Shown in pieces: positions 55,069 through 64,000 of a stretch of DNA of 64,000 nt; the first letter of the stretch is position 1; every line of letters begins with the position of its first letter. The DNA is taken from the NCBI RefSeq assembly GCF_027214025.1, contig NZ_JAPWHB010000002.1:620001-684000 (forward strand), given 5' to 3'. Under the pieces are notes generated by a model that was not told where the DNA came from, made no database searches, and worked only from the letters and a program-made list of their open reading frames with translations. Both the position numbers and the translations under genes were made by a program. Origin of the DNA: Parahoeflea alexandrii. GTDB lineage: Bacteria > Pseudomonadota > Alphaproteobacteria > Rhizobiales > Rhizobiaceae.

Positions 55069-57831
55069 TCAGCTCTTGTTGCCCGACCGGTTCCCGGTGC
55101 GCAGCAGCACCCGTTGATAAAACCGGCCGATGACCATCAGCGAGACTCCAAGTCCGATGAAGGAAAAGGCTCGCAAGGCGCCGGTCAGCGCCGACATGTC
55201 GATCAGAAACACCTTCGCGACCGTCAGCGAGATGACCGCCGCAGACGCCGCCCGTAGGGGCAACGACCGGAGCACCAGTCCCAGCGCCAGGGTACAGCCG
55301 CCCATGATCAGCCACGCCACCGAGTAGGCCCAGATCTCCGCATCCGACGTGGTCCGGAGAAACCCGACCTTCTCGCCCTGAAACCCGTGCCGGACCATCA
55401 GCGACACATAGAGGAACAGCAGCACGGCACCTGTTGCGCCATAGCCGATCCGGTACCAGCCGGGCCGGGTTGCCGGCGCGAGATAGCCGGTCAGGGCGGC
55501 AAGCAGGCCGGGGATCAGGTAGCCCGGAAGCAGCAGGTTGAACACCCGCCCTTCGCCGACGGCCGCCTGGCTGAGGAACGGATTGAAGACAGCGATCAGC
55601 CCGATCACCATCGCCGCGATCCCGAGCGCCCCGACCACCAGCGAGGCCAGCGGAAACACGCTCGCGTCGCTGCGCCGGGCGGCCCATTGCAGCCCGATCG
55701 AGAAGCCCAGCGCCGCAATCGACTGGGTCGCCATGTCGATCAGGCCGAAAGGCGCGCCGGCAATGTCGCCACCGGCGATGAAGTGGCGCAGCTCCAGCGC
55801 CACGAACAGACCGGCCAGAGCCAGACCGAAGGCGATCACCAGTTCGCCGGGCCGGCGTCCGCCCGATCCGCGCAACGCCAGGCCGCCCCAGATCAACAGC
55901 GCGGCCGGCAGGGCGATGATCACGACCAGCCAGTTGAACAACGGCGTCGACCCGATGACATCGGCGGAAAACGGTGCATTGAAATAGAGCCCCGATGAGG
56001 CCAGCAGGGCCAGCACCACGGCAAGCCACCCGAGCGCCGGCACCGGCCGTCTGCCATGGATCTGGCAGGCGCCGGCAGCGGTGACCGCAAACCCCAGCGG
56101 GATCCATTGACGTGTCAGCAGGATGGCGACGGCCAGCCCCGCGAGCGCCACTGCGCCCACCGCCAGCCATGCCGGGGCCGCGGCCGACCAGTCATCCGCT
56201 CTGGCGCGGCCGAACTTCTCGGTCAGCCCGACCATCATTGCCGAGAGCGCCAGCGCCGCGAGCCCGGTCGGAACATGGGTTTCGAACGGGGCGATCGACA
56301 GATAGATCGCCGCCATGGTCAGGACGGTAATGGCGCTCACCGCAACCGACAGCCGCCCGGCCGCGATCGGGGCGGTCGCCGCTGCCCTGAGACCGAAGAA
56401 GACGGCAAGCAGGAAGGATGGAACCGCCAGCAGCAGGCTGTTGCGGACAAAGCCGCCGAGATCCGGCGCCATCAGGCCGTCGCGGATATCGAGACCGGAG
56501 GTGATGCCCGCGATGACCGGGAAATCGATCCTGAGCGCCAACAGCGCCACAACGATCAGCACCGTCGAAAAAGGGGCTATGAGCGACAGCGACGGCCAGA
56601 CCCCGCCGGCGGCCACCATCAGCGCGGCGAGACCGGACACCAGGAGCAGCAACGGCACCTGAGTGTCCCAGGTCAGGATGGCGAGAACGCCAACCAGGAC
56701 GACGCAAAGCACGGCCCCGATCGCAAGCCGCGCCGCCGGCCGGTCCTCGAGCGGATCCGGACGCGCCTCGATGCCGGCGACCAGGCTTGTGACGTGAACG
56801 GCAAACAACGCCACGAGCAGAAGTCCGAGGGTGAACCAGGCTGTCAGCGTCGAGATCGTCAACAGCAGCAAGGCCAGGACAGTCGACCCGGCGATCCCGC
56901 CGATCGCCAGCCAGCGCCAGCCGCGAATCCGCGCGACACCCATGACCGAAGCGGTCACCACCAGGATATGGGCGCCGAAGGCCACCGGATTGGGTTCCTG
57001 CGAGGAGACGAGCAGAGGCGACGCATAGGCACCGATCAATCCGAGAGCCGCGAGTTTCGGGCCGTGAACCGCGGACAGAAGCAGGCTGGCGATACCGAGA
57101 ACGGTCAGGCCGACAAAGGCGATGGCCGGGCCGATAAAACCGTAGAGCGCGTAGGCCGCATAGAGCGTGCCGAAGGCGCCGATTGCACCTGCCCCGGTCA
57201 GGATCCCCGGAATGTCGGCACTCATCAGCGTCGGCATCGCCTCCCGCCGGTCGCGGCGGCGTATGAATTCACCGGCGCCGAACAGGGCCAGCGACATCAG
57301 CGTGCCCATGGTCATCCGGGCGCGCGGCCCGAGCAGACCCGCCTCGATCGAGTAGCGCGCCAGGAACAGAACCCCCAGGGCAACCGCCAGTCCGCCAAGC
57401 AGCGCCGACCAGCGGCCGCCGATCAGGCTCTCCAGGTCCATGCCCTTGCCAGGGCTCGGCGCGTCTGCAGCGGCGACCTCCGGCGACCCGGCCTCGGTCT
57501 CGCCGCGCGGCTCGGAACCGGTCTCGACGACGTCCGGCCGCCCGGCATCGGCACCGGTTGCAAGCCGGGCAGCATCTGCCGCCTCGGCGGCCTTCGGCTC
57601 AAGGTCCTCCGGTTCCGGCCCGGTGCCCGTGCTTTCAGGCGCATCCCGCAGCAGCTCTGCCGGTTCATCGCCAGTCTCGGTGCCGGAGGCCGCGGCTTCC
57701 CCGGCCGGAAGCCGGTCGAGCTGACGGCGCAGCAGTACCAATTCCTCGGCCATCCGGCGTTGTTCAAGCGAAACACTGCGCACCCACAGGGCCAGGGCGA
57801 TCAGAAGCAAAAAACCAAGCAAGGAGAACAT
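55069..57831 (-). CDS. Large DUF2339 membrane protein
   Basis: A 920-residue protein. It begins with one membrane helix (MFSLLGFLLLIALALWVRSV), a short coiled coil (LEQRRMAEELVLLRRQLDRL, about residues 22-41), an acidic Ala/Glu/Pro-rich linker (about 45-135), then about 25 closely packed hydrophobic helices. This is the DUF2339 layout, a family of predicted polytopic membrane proteins without proven function. Long open frames on the opposite strand are shadows caused by its codon pattern. Confidence 0.88.
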   Translation of the reverse strand: MFSLLGFLLLIALALWVRSVSLEQRRMAEELVLLRRQLDRLPAGEAAASGTETGDEPAELLRDAPESTGTGPEPEDLEPKAAEAADAARLATGADAGRPDVVETGSEPRGETEAGSPEVAAADAPSPGKGMDLESLIGGRWSALLGGLAVALGVLFLARYSIEAGLLGPRARMTMGTLMSLALFGAGEFIRRRDRREAMPTLMSADIPGILTGAGAIGAFGTLYAAYALYGFIGPAIAFVGLTVLGIASLLLSAVHGPKLAALGLIGAYASPLLVSSQEPNPVAFGAHILVVTASVMGVARIRGWRWLAIGGIAGSTVLALLLLTISTLTAWFTLGLLLVALFAVHVTSLVAGIEARPDPLEDRPAARLAIGAVLCVVLVGVLAILTWDTQVPLLLLVSGLAALMVAAGGVWPSLSLIAPFSTVLIVVALLALRIDFPVIAGITSGLDIRDGLMAPDLGGFVRNSLLLAVPSFLLAVFFGLRAAATAPIAAGRLSVAVSAITVLTMAAIYLSIAPFETHVPTGLAALALSAMMVGLTEKFGRARADDWSAAAPAWLAVGAVALAGLAVAILLTRQWIPLGFAVTAAGACQIHGRRPVPALGWLAVVLALLASSGLYFNAPFSADVIGSTPLFNWLVVIIALPAALLIWGGLALRGSGGRRPGELVIAFGLALAGLFVALELRHFIAGGDIAGAPFGLIDMATQSIAALGFSIGLQWAARRSDASVFPLASLVVGALGIAAMVIGLIAVFNPFLSQAAVGEGRVFNLLLPGYLIPGLLAALTGYLAPATRPGWYRIGYGATGAVLLFLYVSLMVRHGFQGEKVGFLRTTSDAEIWAYSVAWLIMGGCTLALGLVLRSLPLRAASAAVISLTVAKVFLIDMSALTGALRAFSFIGLGVSLMVIGRFYQRVLLRTGNRSGNKS

Positions 57832-58033
57832 GCGGAAATCCAGTAAAGTGAATGGTCCCGGTTATACACTGTCACAGCCGTCCACAACCATGGTGTGCGA
57901 AATCAGCCGCCAGTGTCGACTTTCGCGGTTAACGAGTGGCGAACATCAATTCTGCTGATCCATTCCTTCAATCAAATGCACTTGTCGAATGGATGGAATC
58001 CCCTAAAGTCGCCGCACATTCCAGGAGCCATCC

Positions 58034-59269
58034 ATGTCCGAAACCCGCCCCTCCCCAGCCGTTCCGCCGCTGCCCTGGCTGATCATCATTGCCGGCTCGC
58101 TGATCGCGCTTCTGTCCTTCGGACCGCGTTCGGCCATGGGCTTCTTCCAGCTGCCGATGCTTGCCGAAACCGGCTGGGACCGGACCACTTTCGGGCTCGC
58201 CATGGCCATCCAGAACCTGTTCTGGGGCCTGGGACAGCCCTTCTTCGGCGCGATCGCTGACAAGTACGGCACATGGAAGGTGCTGGCCCTCTCGGCAATC
58301 GTCTATTCGGGCGGGCTCTTCCTCATGTCGGTCGCTCCGACGCCCGGCTGGTTCTACATCGGCGGCGGCGTGCTCGTAGGCCTTGGCATCGCCTCGGCCT
58401 CCTTCGGCATCGTACTGGCTGCCTTCGCCCGCAACGTGGCGCCTGAACGCCGCTCCATGGCCTTCGGCATCGGCACAGCCGCGGGCTCTGCCGGCATGTT
58501 CGTCTTCGCGCCTTTGAGCCAGGGTCTCATCGACGCCTATGGCTGGCACGAGGCGCTCATCTGGATGGCCGCGATGATGTTCATCATCCCATTCCTGGCC
58601 ATTCCGCTGCGCGGCAACTCCAATTCGGGCACCCAGTCGGCCCTGCAGTACAAGCAGTCGATCGGTGAAGCCCTGCGCGAGGCGCTCGGCCACAAGAGCT
58701 ATCTCCTGCTGGTCTCCGGCTTCTTCGTCTGCGGCTTCCAGGTTGCCTTCATCACCGCACACTTCCCCGCCTATCTGCGCGACATCGGTATAGATAGCTC
58801 CTATGCGGTGTTGTCGCTGGCGCTGATCGGCTTCTTCAACATCATCGGCTCGCTCACATCCGGCTATATCGGCCAGCGCTATTCCAAGCCGATGGCGCTT
58901 GTCTGGATCTATATCGGCCGCTCGATCGCGGTGACCGCGTTCCTGCTCTTGCCGCAGACCAGCACCTCGGTGGTGATCTTCGCCATTGTCATGGGCCTGC
59001 TCTGGCTGTCGACAGTTCCGCCGACCAACGCACTCGTCGCCATCATGTTCGGCACCGGCCATCTCGGCATGCTCGGCGGCCTCGTCTTCCTGTCCCACCA
59101 GGTCGGCTCGTTCCTCGGCGTCTGGCTCGGCGGTTACCTCTACGACATCTTCGGCACCTACAATCCAGTCTGGTGGCTGGGCGTGGCGCTCGGCCTGTTT
59201 GCCGCCATCGTGCACTGGCCGATCAGGGAACAGGCGGTGGAACGGCCTGTGCTTGCGCCCGCGGAATGA
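58034..59269 (+). CDS. MFS transporter
   Basis: A 411-residue carrier with 12 membrane helices. Loop 2-3 carries GAIADKYGTWKVLALSAIVY (about residues 72-91), the MFS signature, and the first helices (GPRSAMGFFQLPMLAETGWD) resemble oxalate/formate or monocarboxylate carriers. A second-half signature GYIGQRYSKPMALVWIYIGR is near residue 278. The substrate is probably an organic anion, but that is inference. It stands alone, with a hairpin after it. Confidence 0.88.
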   Translation: MSETRPSPAVPPLPWLIIIAGSLIALLSFGPRSAMGFFQLPMLAETGWDRTTFGLAMAIQNLFWGLGQPFFGAIADKYGTWKVLALSAIVYSGGLFLMSVAPTPGWFYIGGGVLVGLGIASASFGIVLAAFARNVAPERRSMAFGIGTAAGSAGMFVFAPLSQGLIDAYGWHEALIWMAAMMFIIPFLAIPLRGNSNSGTQSALQYKQSIGEALREALGHKSYLLLVSGFFVCGFQVAFITAHFPAYLRDIGIDSSYAVLSLALIGFFNIIGSLTSGYIGQRYSKPMALVWIYIGRSIAVTAFLLLPQTSTSVVIFAIVMGLLWLSTVPPTNALVAIMFGTGHLGMLGGLVFLSHQVGSFLGVWLGGYLYDIFGTYNPVWWLGVALGLFAAIVHWPIREQAVERPVLAPAE

Positions 59270-59319
59270 AGGCATTTGCCCCTGAGGGCTGACCAAGGGC
59301 AACCTCCCCAACCCCTTGA

Positions 59320-59344
59320 GGCCCGCATTCCAAGAATGCGGGCC
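59320..59344 (+). terminator. Strong hairpin between MFS gene and phoX
   Basis: Eleven-base perfect arms GGCCCGCATTC and GAATGCGGGCC with a 3-base loop. Only a weak T pattern follows, but position and stability favour termination of the MFS transcript just before the Pho box. Confidence 0.65.
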
Positions 59345-59355
59345 ATTGATGACAT

Positions 59356-59373
59356 CTGTCATAAGCCTGTTAC
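59356..59373 (+). promoter_or_regulatory. Pho box of phoX
   Basis: CTGTCAT-AAGC-CTGTTAC matches the PhoB direct repeat CTGTCAT-N4-CTGTCAT with two mismatches in the second half. It lies 54 bases before the phoX start, the usual position for PhoB activation under phosphate starvation. Confidence 0.82.
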
Positions 59374-59427
59374 GCAAAATGGTACATTTGCATCCATCGG
59401 GGTCAGTCCAACACGATGGAGACAGCC

Positions 59428-61419
59428 ATGAACGAGATGTTCAAGCCAGAAGACGCACTCATCAATCTCACCGAGATCCGTGAAGCCGAGGAAGATGTCG
59501 GCCGCAACCCGTCGGACAACCCGACCATGGGCGACATCATCAACCGCCGCTTTTCGCGCCGCAGTTTTCTCGGCGGCTCGCTCGCCGTCACCGCCATCGC
59601 CTCAACCGTCAGCCCGCTGGCGCTGATGATCGTCGACGAGGCCCGCGCCGAAGGCATGAGCGCCTTCTCCTTCACCGAAGTCGAAGCCGGCGTCGATGAG
59701 ACCCATCACGTTGCCGAAGGCTATGATGCCGATGTGCTCATGCGCTGGGGCGACAAGGTGTTTGCAGACTCGCCCGAATTCGACCCGATGAACCAGACGC
59801 CTGAAAGCCAGGCCCGGCAGTTCGGCTACAACAACGATTATGTCGGCTTCGTGCCGCTTGACGACACCGGCGATCACGGCCTGCTGGTCGTCAACCACGA
59901 ATACACCAACGCCGAACTGATGTTCCCCAACTGGGCCACCATCGGCAAGGACGGCGACGGCAAGGACAAGGTGATGATGGGCGAGTTCACCAGGGACATC
60001 GTCGACATCGAAATGGCGGCCCATGGCGGCACCGTCATCGAGATCCGCAAGGAAAACGGCAAGTGGACGCCCGTGCTCGACGGCAAGATGAACCGCCGCA
60101 TCCATGTCGGCACGGAAATGGAACTGACTGGCCCGGCCGCAGGTCACGACCGGCTCAAGACCAATGCCGATCCGTCCGGCACGAAGGTGTTCGGCACGCT
60201 CAACAACTGCGCCGGCGGCGTCACCCCCTGGGGCACTTGGGTGATGGCCGAGGAAAACTTCCACGGCTACTTCATGGGAGACCTGCCGGAAGGCCATCCG
60301 GAAGCCGCCAACTACAAGCGCTACGGCGCGCCGGCCGGCTGGTACAATTGGGGCGCTCACCACGACCGTTTCGATGTCTCGAAGGAGCCCAATGAACCCA
60401 ACCGTTTCGGCTGGGTGGTTGAGGTCGACCCGATGGACCCGAATTCGGTGCCGAAGAAGCGCACGGCCCTGGGACGCGTCAAGCATGAGGGCGCCGAGAG
60501 CGTTGTCAACAAGGACGGCCGCGTGGTGCTCTACTGCGGCGACGACGAGCGCTTCGACTATGTCTACAAGTTCGTCACCGCCGGCACCTACAATCCCGAC
60601 GACCGCGCCGCCAACATGGACCTGCTTGATGACGGCACGCTCTATGTCGCCCGCTTCAACGACGATGGCACGCTCGACTGGCTGCCGCTGGTGCACGGTG
60701 AAGGCCCGCTCACGGCCGGCAACGGCTTTTCGAGCCAGGCCGACGTGGTGATCGAGGCCCGCCGCGCCGGTGACCTTCTCGGCGCCACCAAGATGGACCG
60801 CCCCGAAGACGTTCAGCCCAATGCCATGACCGGCAAGGTCTATTGCATGCTGACCAACAACACCCGCCGCAAGGAGGGCGACGAGAACGCCGCCAACCCG
60901 CGCGCCAAGAACGCCTTCGGCCACATCATCGAGATCAGCGAAACCGATGGCGATTTCGCCTCCACGAAATCGACCTGGGAAATCCTGCTCAAATGCGGCG
61001 ATCCGTCGGTGGCGGAGGTGGGCGCCAGCTTCTCGTCGGCTACTACCACGAATGGCTGGTTCGGCATGCCCGACAACTGCGCCATCGACGCCGACGGCCG
61101 GCTGTGGGTGTCAACCGACGGCAACTCGGCCAAGAAGACCGGCCGCGCCGACGGGCTCTGGGCCGTCGACACCGAGGGTGAAGCCCGCGCCACCTCGAAG
61201 CTGTTCTTCCGGGTGCCGGTCGGCGCCGAGATGTGCGGCCCGCTGTTCGATCCGAAGGGAGAAACCGTCTTCCTCGCCGTCCAGCATCCCGGCGACGAGG
61301 GTCTGGCCACCTATGAGCAGCCGGCAACGCGCTGGCCCGATTTCCGTGACGACATGCCGGTCCGCCCGGCCGTTGTCGCGGTCACCAGACAGGGCGGCGG
61401 CAAGATCGGCATGGCCTGA
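59428..61419 (+). CDS. phoX: PhoX-type alkaline phosphatase
   Basis: A 663-residue calcium/iron-dependent phosphatase of the PhoX (DUF839) family. A twin-arginine signal RRFSRRSFLGGSLAVTAIA (about residues 40-58) sends it folded to the periplasm. Conserved parts include VNHEYTNAELMFPNW, NNCAGGVTPWGTWVMAEENF (the family Cys), VVLYCGDDERFDYVYKF and DNCAIDADGRLWVSTDGN. It releases phosphate from organic phosphates. The ATG at 59428 is preferred over 59416, whose codons contain the GGAG ribosome site. A Pho box and a terminator flank it as a single-gene unit. Confidence 0.95.
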   Translation: MNEMFKPEDALINLTEIREAEEDVGRNPSDNPTMGDIINRRFSRRSFLGGSLAVTAIASTVSPLALMIVDEARAEGMSAFSFTEVEAGVDETHHVAEGYDADVLMRWGDKVFADSPEFDPMNQTPESQARQFGYNNDYVGFVPLDDTGDHGLLVVNHEYTNAELMFPNWATIGKDGDGKDKVMMGEFTRDIVDIEMAAHGGTVIEIRKENGKWTPVLDGKMNRRIHVGTEMELTGPAAGHDRLKTNADPSGTKVFGTLNNCAGGVTPWGTWVMAEENFHGYFMGDLPEGHPEAANYKRYGAPAGWYNWGAHHDRFDVSKEPNEPNRFGWVVEVDPMDPNSVPKKRTALGRVKHEGAESVVNKDGRVVLYCGDDERFDYVYKFVTAGTYNPDDRAANMDLLDDGTLYVARFNDDGTLDWLPLVHGEGPLTAGNGFSSQADVVIEARRAGDLLGATKMDRPEDVQPNAMTGKVYCMLTNNTRRKEGDENAANPRAKNAFGHIIEISETDGDFASTKSTWEILLKCGDPSVAEVGASFSSATTTNGWFGMPDNCAIDADGRLWVSTDGNSAKKTGRADGLWAVDTEGEARATSKLFFRVPVGAEMCGPLFDPKGETVFLAVQHPGDEGLATYEQPATRWPDFRDDMPVRPAVVAVTRQGGGKIGMA

Positions 61420-61447
61420 TCGCCACCGGACAACCGCTTCCAACAGC

Positions 61448-61470
61448 AAAGGGCGCCAGCGGCGCCCTTT
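61448..61470 (+). terminator. Intrinsic terminator after phoX
   Basis: Ten-base arms AAAGGGCGCC and GGCGCCCTTT with a 3-base loop, followed by GTCGTT. It lies 28 bases past the phoX stop and before the convergent DUF1348 gene, so it may act on both strands. Confidence 0.82.
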
Positions 61471-61501
61471 GTCGTTCCGATGACCATCGTTCCGCCCGGC
61501 T

Positions 61502-61966
61502 TTACAAGCCGAGCTCCGTCAACCCCGGATGATCGTCGGGCCGCCGCCCCTGCGGCCAGTGAAACTTGCGATCGGCTTCCGCGATCTCGACATCATTGAT
61601 GCTGGCATGTCGGGCCATCATGTAGCCCGCCTCGTCGAACTCCCAGTTCTCGTTTCCGTAGGAGCGGTAACAGGTTCCTGCCGCATCGTGCCATTCATAG
61701 GCAAAGCGGACAGCAATGCGGTTGCCGGAACATGCCCAGAGTTCCTTGATCAGCCTGTAGTCGAGCTCCCTCTCCCACTTTCGTGTCAGGAACGCCTCGA
61801 TCTCGCTGCGCCCGTTGATGAACTCCGAGCGGTTCCGCCACTTGCTGTCCGGCGTATAGGCCAGCGCGACCTTTGCCGGGTCGCGGCCGTTCCAGCCATC
61901 CTCGGCTGCCCTGATCTTCTGGGCAGCCGTTTCTTCGGTGAACGGTGGGAAAGGAGGCCGCGACAT
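61502..61966 (-). CDS. DUF1348 (SnoaL/NTF2-fold) protein
   Basis: A 154-residue protein with the core [36 protein letters not shown] and [20 protein letters not shown], which I recognise as DUF1348, related to the NTF2-like fold. The function is unproven. Its ATG shares one base with the cyanase stop (TAATG), so it is translated with cynS. It may serve cyanate or nitrogen metabolism, by context only. Confidence 0.87.
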   Translation of the reverse strand: MSRPPFPPFTEETAAQKIRAAEDGWNGRDPAKVALAYTPDSKWRNRSEFINGRSEIEAFLTRKWERELDYRLIKELWACSGNRIAVRFAYEWHDAAGTCYRSYGNENWEFDEAGYMMARHASINDVEIAEADRKFHWPQGRRPDDHPGLTELGL

Positions 61967-62418
61967 TACCAGGAATTGTAGCCGAGGAACTTGCCGGACA
62001 TCTCGATCTTGACGCGGTCGCCCTTGGGATTGGCGACACGGGTGATCTGCATGTCGAAATCGATGGCCGACATGATGCCGTCGCCGAATTCTTCCTGGAT
62101 CAGCGTCTTGATCGTCGGCCCGTAGACGCCGACGATTTCGTAGAGCCGGTAGATGCAGGGGTCAGTCGGCACCGCCTGTTCCCAGATCTTGGTCGGGTAT
62201 TCCTGCAGCACCAGGGCAGCTTCCTGCGGCAGGCCCATCACCGAGACCATCGCCTCGGCCTTGTCCTTGGGCATGGCGTTCATGCCCATTGCGGCCGAGT
62301 GGGTCCAGACCGGCGACATCCCGATCTTCTCGGCGATCTCCTCCCATTTCATGCCGGTCGTCCGCTTGGCCGAGAGGATCATTTCAGTCACGTCTTCCTT
62401 GGTCATCATTTTTGCCAT
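61966..62418 (-). CDS. cynS: Cyanate hydratase (cyanase)
   Basis: A 150-residue enzyme converting cyanate and bicarbonate to carbon dioxide and carbamate, which breaks down to ammonium. The N-terminal helix bundle ([20 protein letters not shown]) and the C-terminal catalytic part ([20 protein letters not shown], with Arg and Glu of the active site, and [11 protein letters not shown] with the Ser before it) are complete. The length of about 150 is normal. It follows the cyanate/nitrate-type ABC genes by 23 bases. Confidence 0.96.
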   Translation of the reverse strand: MAKMMTKEDVTEMILSAKRTTGMKWEEIAEKIGMSPVWTHSAAMGMNAMPKDKAEAMVSVMGLPQEAALVLQEYPTKIWEQAVPTDPCIYRLYEIVGVYGPTIKTLIQEEFGDGIMSAIDFDMQITRVANPKGDRVKIEMSGKFLGYNSW

Positions 62419-62441
62419 GATGAGGTCTCCTGGTTTGGGTG

Positions 62442-63326
62442 TTAAACGGCGAGCTTGCTGGGCGCACGGACAGCCGGCGCGGTCTTGTCGATGCGGACCG
62501 TCGCCGGCCTGTTCTCGGCGGCATCCGTCGGCCCGGCGAGTTCCTTCGAATGCTTGCCGAGGAACTGCACCAGATGATTGCGGATCGCGTAGTAGTTGGG
62601 ATGTTCGACGATCTCGATCCGGCTGCGCGGCCGCGGGATCGTGATCTCGACGGATTCCGCCACGCGCGCAAAGGGTCCGTTGGTCATCAGCAGGATGCGG
62701 TCGGCGAGCAGAATGGCCTCATCGATGTCGTGGGTGATCATGAAGACGGTCTGGTTGGTGCCCGCCCAGACCTTGAGCAACTCGTCCTGGATGGTACCGC
62801 GCGTCAGCGCATCGAGCGCCCCGAACGGCTCGTCGAGCAGCAACAGCTTCGGGCTGATCGAGAACGCCCGGGCGATCGACACGCGCTGGCGCATGCCGCC
62901 CGAAAGCTGGCTCGGCTTGCGGTTGAATACATCCGCGCTCAGCCCGACCATTTCCAGATGCTTCTTCGAGTGATCCAGCACCTGGTCCTTCGACCAGTCC
63001 GGATAGCGGGCGGCGACGGCAAATGTCACGTTCTTGAGCGCGTTGAGCCATGGAAGCAGCGAGTAGTTCTGAAACACCACGCCGCGATCGAGGCTCGGCC
63101 CGGAAACCTCCTTGCCGTCCATGATGACGACGCCCTCGGTGGCCTCGGCCAAACCGGCGAGAATGTTCATGATCGTCGACTTGCCGCAGCCTGAATGGCC
63201 GAGAATGACGACAAACTCGCCGCGCTCGATGCCGAAGCTGGCATTCTCGAAGATCGTGGTCTGGCCGCCCGCTCCGTCCGGGTACCTCTGGCTCAGGCGT
63301 TCAACGCTCAGAAAAGCAGTGCTCAC
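62442..63326 (-). CDS. Nitrate/cyanate-type ABC transporter ATPase
   Basis: A 294-residue ATPase of the NrtD/CynD/SsuB group, started at the GTG at 63326 (protein STAFLSVERLSQRYPDGAGG after fMet). Walker A GHSGCGKST, signature LSGGMRQRVSIARAFS and Walker B LLLLDEPFGALDALTRG are present; the tail (EIVEHPNYYAIRNHLVQFLG) is typical of the group. Because cynS follows on the same strand, cyanate is a likely substrate (CynABD-like), although nitrate cannot be excluded. Confidence 0.9.
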   Translation of the reverse strand: MSTAFLSVERLSQRYPDGAGGQTTIFENASFGIERGEFVVILGHSGCGKSTIMNILAGLAEATEGVVIMDGKEVSGPSLDRGVVFQNYSLLPWLNALKNVTFAVAARYPDWSKDQVLDHSKKHLEMVGLSADVFNRKPSQLSGGMRQRVSIARAFSISPKLLLLDEPFGALDALTRGTIQDELLKVWAGTNQTVFMITHDIDEAILLADRILLMTNGPFARVAESVEITIPRPRSRIEIVEHPNYYAIRNHLVQFLGKHSKELAGPTDAAENRPATVRIDKTAPAVRAPSKLAV

Positions 63327-63336
63327 GGGGTCTCTC

Positions 63337-64000
63337 CTATTCGCTGTAGACGACAAAGCGCTGCAACACGCCGAACATGGCATCGAGCGCCATGCCGACG
63401 ACGCCGATCATCAGGATCGAGAAAATGACCGAGGTGAGATCGAGGTTGTTCCACTCGTTCCAGACATAGTAGCCGATGCCGGTTCCGCCGACCAACATCT
63501 CGGCGGCAACGATCACCAGCCAGGCAATGCCGATGGAAATCCGCATGCCGGTCACGATCGTCGGCGCTGCCGCGGGCAGGATCACCATGAAGGCTGTGCG
63601 CAGCGCGCCCAGTTCATGGGTTCTGGCCACGTTGACCCAGTCCTTGCGCACCCCGGCCACCCCGAAAGCGGTATTGATCAGCATCGGCCAGATCGAGCAG
63701 ATGAAGATCACGAAGATCGCGCTGGTCTCGCTGTCCTGGATGATGAACAGCGCCAGCGGCATCCATGCCAGCGGCGAGATCGGCCTGAGCACCTGGATGA
63801 ACGGGTTGAGCGCCTTGTAGGCGACCGGCGACATGCCGATGAGGAAGCCTAACGGAATGGCGATGAGTGCCGCCAGAAAGTAACCGGCCAGCACGCGGTA
63901 GATCGAGTATCCGATCTGGATGCCGATCCCCTTGTCGTTCGGACCCGCGTCATAGAACGGGTCGCTCAACTGTTCCCAGGCCTTCTCCAGGACCTGGCTC
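63337..64000 (-). CDS. Nitrate/cyanate-type ABC permease, 5' part cut by window edge
   Basis: The last 220 or so residues of an NrtB/CynB/SsuC-type permease. The frame stays open to the window edge (QVLEKAWEQLSDPFYDAGPN is the first visible part). About five membrane helices are seen, with the coupling motif EMLVGGTGIGYYVWNEWNN (EAA-type loop, about 60 residues before the end). It precedes the ATPase gene by ten bases. The solute-binding protein gene should lie just beyond the window. Confidence 0.9.
   Translation of the reverse strand, partial: SQVLEKAWEQLSDPFYDAGPNDKGIGIQIGYSIYRVLAGYFLAALIAIPLGFLIGMSPVAYKALNPFIQVLRPISPLAWMPLALFIIQDSETSAIFVIFICSIWPMLINTAFGVAGVRKDWVNVARTHELGALRTAFMVILPAAAPTIVTGMRISIGIAWLVIVAAEMLVGGTGIGYYVWNEWNNLDLTSVIFSILMIGVVGMALDAMFGVLQRFVVYSE

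Noticed and set aside
56056-57846. 596-codon plus-strand open frame
   Set aside because: It is a shadow of the DUF2339 gene, rich in Arg, Gln and Asp from GC-rich antisense codons, with no recognisable domain.

Overview
The window is high-GC DNA (by eye roughly 62-65%) with dense, short-gapped genes. It looks like an alphaproteobacterium of the order Rhizobiales, probably a marine or Hoeflea-like member of the Rhizobiaceae/Phyllobacteriaceae. The indicators are the dnaB-alr-radA-cvpA-purF order, a paired psd-pssA, a FixK/FNR-type box in front of ccoNOQP, a NadQ-type NAD regulator with nadABC, a TIGR02301-family protein, and ArsR-linked Atm1-type exporter. Genus is inference. I see no rRNA, tRNA, CRISPR array, IS element or prophage.

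Layout. 1-3.5 kb: the 5' end of an unidentified gene behind a perfect FixK/FNR box, a frameshifted remnant of a DMSP-demethylase-like (DmdA/GcvT) gene, a divergent HupE/UreJ-type and DUF4198 pair, then a low-GC patch with one orphan ORF. 3.5-7.6 kb: the cbb3 oxidase operon ccoNOQP, divergent from a hemerythrin gene, with a FixK-like box between them. 7.7-9.3 kb: a GlxA-type regulator divergent from an isochorismatase-family hydrolase. 9.4-16.7 kb: housekeeping genes dnaB, alr, radA, cvpA, purF and an SDR. 16.8-20.7 kb: membrane lipid genes, namely an Aas-like acyl-ACP synthetase whose acyltransferase half has lost its catalytic motifs, then pssA and psd. 20.9-23.3 kb: arsR plus an Atm1-type ABC exporter under a strong operator. 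23.3-27.4 kb: a LysM envelope protein, a LOG phosphoribohydrolase and RarD.

27.5-33.9 kb is a leftward set lysE, (leader peptide), cysS, two GFA proteins, a tiny membrane protein, pip, VOC and cimA, with several 4-base overlaps. In front of cysS is a candidate 18-codon, probably leaderless ORF with two Cys codons and a good sigma70-type promoter: a possible cysteine-sensing attenuator and the most novel-looking regulatory element here. 33.9-37.9 kb: SRAP protein and a DevBCA-type exporter. 38.1-45.7 kb: NUDIX, homocysteine S-methyltransferase, small envelope proteins, and a rightward row ygfZ - HD - phosphatase - nadQ, then an AEC transporter. 45.7-49.5 kb: a SAF-domain dehydrogenase with a 21-bp tandem duplication, and a UspA-BCCT pair. 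49.5-54.2 kb: an EamA exporter and nadABC behind a perfect 12-bp-arm palindrome, the likely NadQ operator. 54.3-64 kb: a secreted protein, a giant DUF2339 membrane protein, an MFS carrier, a Tat-exported PhoX phosphatase behind a Pho box, and a cyanate module (ABC permease and ATPase, cyanase, DUF1348).

Together the region suggests a versatile organism able to respire at low oxygen (cbb3, hemerythrin, FixK), scavenge phosphate (PhoX) and cyanate nitrogen, take up betaine-like osmolytes (BCCT), and control NAD synthesis through NadQ. All functional statements come from reading the sequence and recalled family knowledge; no database search was run.
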